The position numbers were made by a program, and so were the translations under genes. Below the pieces are notes generated by a model. It had not been told where the DNA came from and did no database searches. It saw only the letters and a list, made by a program, of their open reading frames with translations. From Spirosoma sp. (GTDB lineage Bacteria > Bacteroidota > Bacteroidia > Cytophagales > Spirosomataceae), in assembly GCF_026391055.1 (NCBI RefSeq), contig NZ_JAPLET010000022.1, forward strand, positions 1,083,648 to 1,147,647: DNA of 64,000 nt, written 5' to 3'. This document shows, one piece after another, positions 63,529 through 64,000 of this stretch; the first letter of the stretch is position 1; every line of letters begins with the position of its first letter.

Positions 63529-64000
63529 CTATTTTGTTGTTTTAGTATCGGAAAGATAAAAATGATCAGTATCTATGTTTTCTCTTTTCGGTTTATGTAA
63601 AGCACAATTATACAAAATAAATTTAAATAAAACCTTGGTGAATATGCGATAAAATGACGGACCCGAATAAAGTCGGTATGCTTCCCGGATGGTACCCAGT
63701 ATATAATCGGTATTCCCGGAATCTTTCCAGGCATTAAATGCGCCGTACATTCCATAGCGAACATACACCGATTTACTATGCTGTAAGACCGTTTTCTTAT
63801 GTTCTTCGGGCAAGTAGTTCTGAATAACCGCTATTACCGAACGTAAATCCCGCAGCGCATGCCCCGTTGCAATTTTCTGATCACTAATGGATTGCGGACG
63901 TCCGCGGTACTCGGCCAGCACTTCCGGCGTATAGGCAACCGGATAATAGCGGGCAATGCGTACCCACATTTCCCAGTCTTCGCCATAGGTGACTCCGTAA
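63529..64000 (-). CDS. Family 2 glycosyltransferase, C-terminal part (partial)
   Basis: The minus-strand reading frame enters from the right edge: YGVTYGEDWEMWVRIARYYPVAYTPEVLAEYR matches the same region of the GT2 gene at 56211-57233, so this is the C-terminal part of a paralogue whose start lies beyond the window. The remainder (about residue 35 on) is different from that gene. The first in-frame ATG inside the window (63969) is an internal Met and not the true start. Confidence 0.9.
   Translation of the reverse strand, partial: YGVTYGEDWEMWVRIARYYPVAYTPEVLAEYRGRPQSISDQKIATGHALRDLRSVIAVIQNYLPEEHKKTVLQHSKSVYVRYGMYGAFNAWKDSGNTDYILGTIREAYRLYSGPSFYRIFTKVLFKFILYNCALHKPKRENIDTDHFYLSDTKTTK

Noticed and set aside
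1..64000. CRISPR arrays, insertion sequences, prophage
   Set aside because: No regularly spaced direct repeats, transposase or phage structural genes were seen on either strand.

Overview
The window looks like chromosome of a Cytophagales-type Bacteroidota, most like Spirosoma or a close relative. This is inferred from the SusC/SusD pairs, promoter-like TAnnTTTG boxes, glutamine synthetases of types III and II side by side, and several Bacteroidota-type proteins. No rRNA, tRNA, CRISPR array, transposase or phage gene was seen. Base composition is even and moderately GC-rich, except for an AT-rich stretch around 54.8-56.2 kb.

Region 1 (1-14222, + strand) is a polysaccharide utilisation locus cut by the left edge: the end of a SusC, a SusD lipoprotein, a Tat-type beta-propeller hydrolase, an 857-residue helical-barrel protein, a sodium/solute symporter, a GH2 glycosidase, a cytoplasmic FAD oxidoreductase and a GH9-like protein. 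Genes are tightly packed or overlapping, so they are probably one transcription unit.

Region 2 (14301-44660) is mostly housekeeping and core genes: RNase H with a viroplasmin domain, metallo-hydrolase, peptidase T, a MazG-like pyrophosphohydrolase, a di-haem peroxidase, a membrane M28 peptidase, GSIII and GSII, MarC, two class V aminotransferases, AroQ, XerD, AsnS, a lone NuoH, a K+ channel, a sphingomyelin-synthase-like PAP2 protein, an Omp85-like barrel, a PhyH dioxygenase, an SDR, a DEAD-box helicase and a PQQ dehydrogenase with a cytochrome c domain.

Region 3 (44696-54775, - strand) is a second polysaccharide locus: an SGNH hydrolase and heparinase-like protein in one unit, then SusC-SusD, then a second, different heparinase-like protein. 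A LacI-type palindrome lies upstream of susC. Import by SusCD, lyase cleavage and ester removal fit a uronic-acid-containing polysaccharide, but the substrate cannot be read from sequence.

Region 4 (55214-64000) is a surface polysaccharide cluster: Wzm/Wzt-type ABC transporter, four family 2 glycosyltransferases (one cut by the right edge), a methyltransferase and a polysaccharide deacetylase, plus a divergently placed AT-rich GT14-like gene.

The most unusual non-coding signal is a set of long intergenic imperfect palindromes (about 17.9, 27.5, 33.7, 38.9 and 46.7 kb) whose arms are built from degenerate 7-8 bp tandem words. Words differ between copies, although two copies share the same octamer. 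Another inverted repeat supplies the TAG stop codons of both convergent genes around it (30794-30850).
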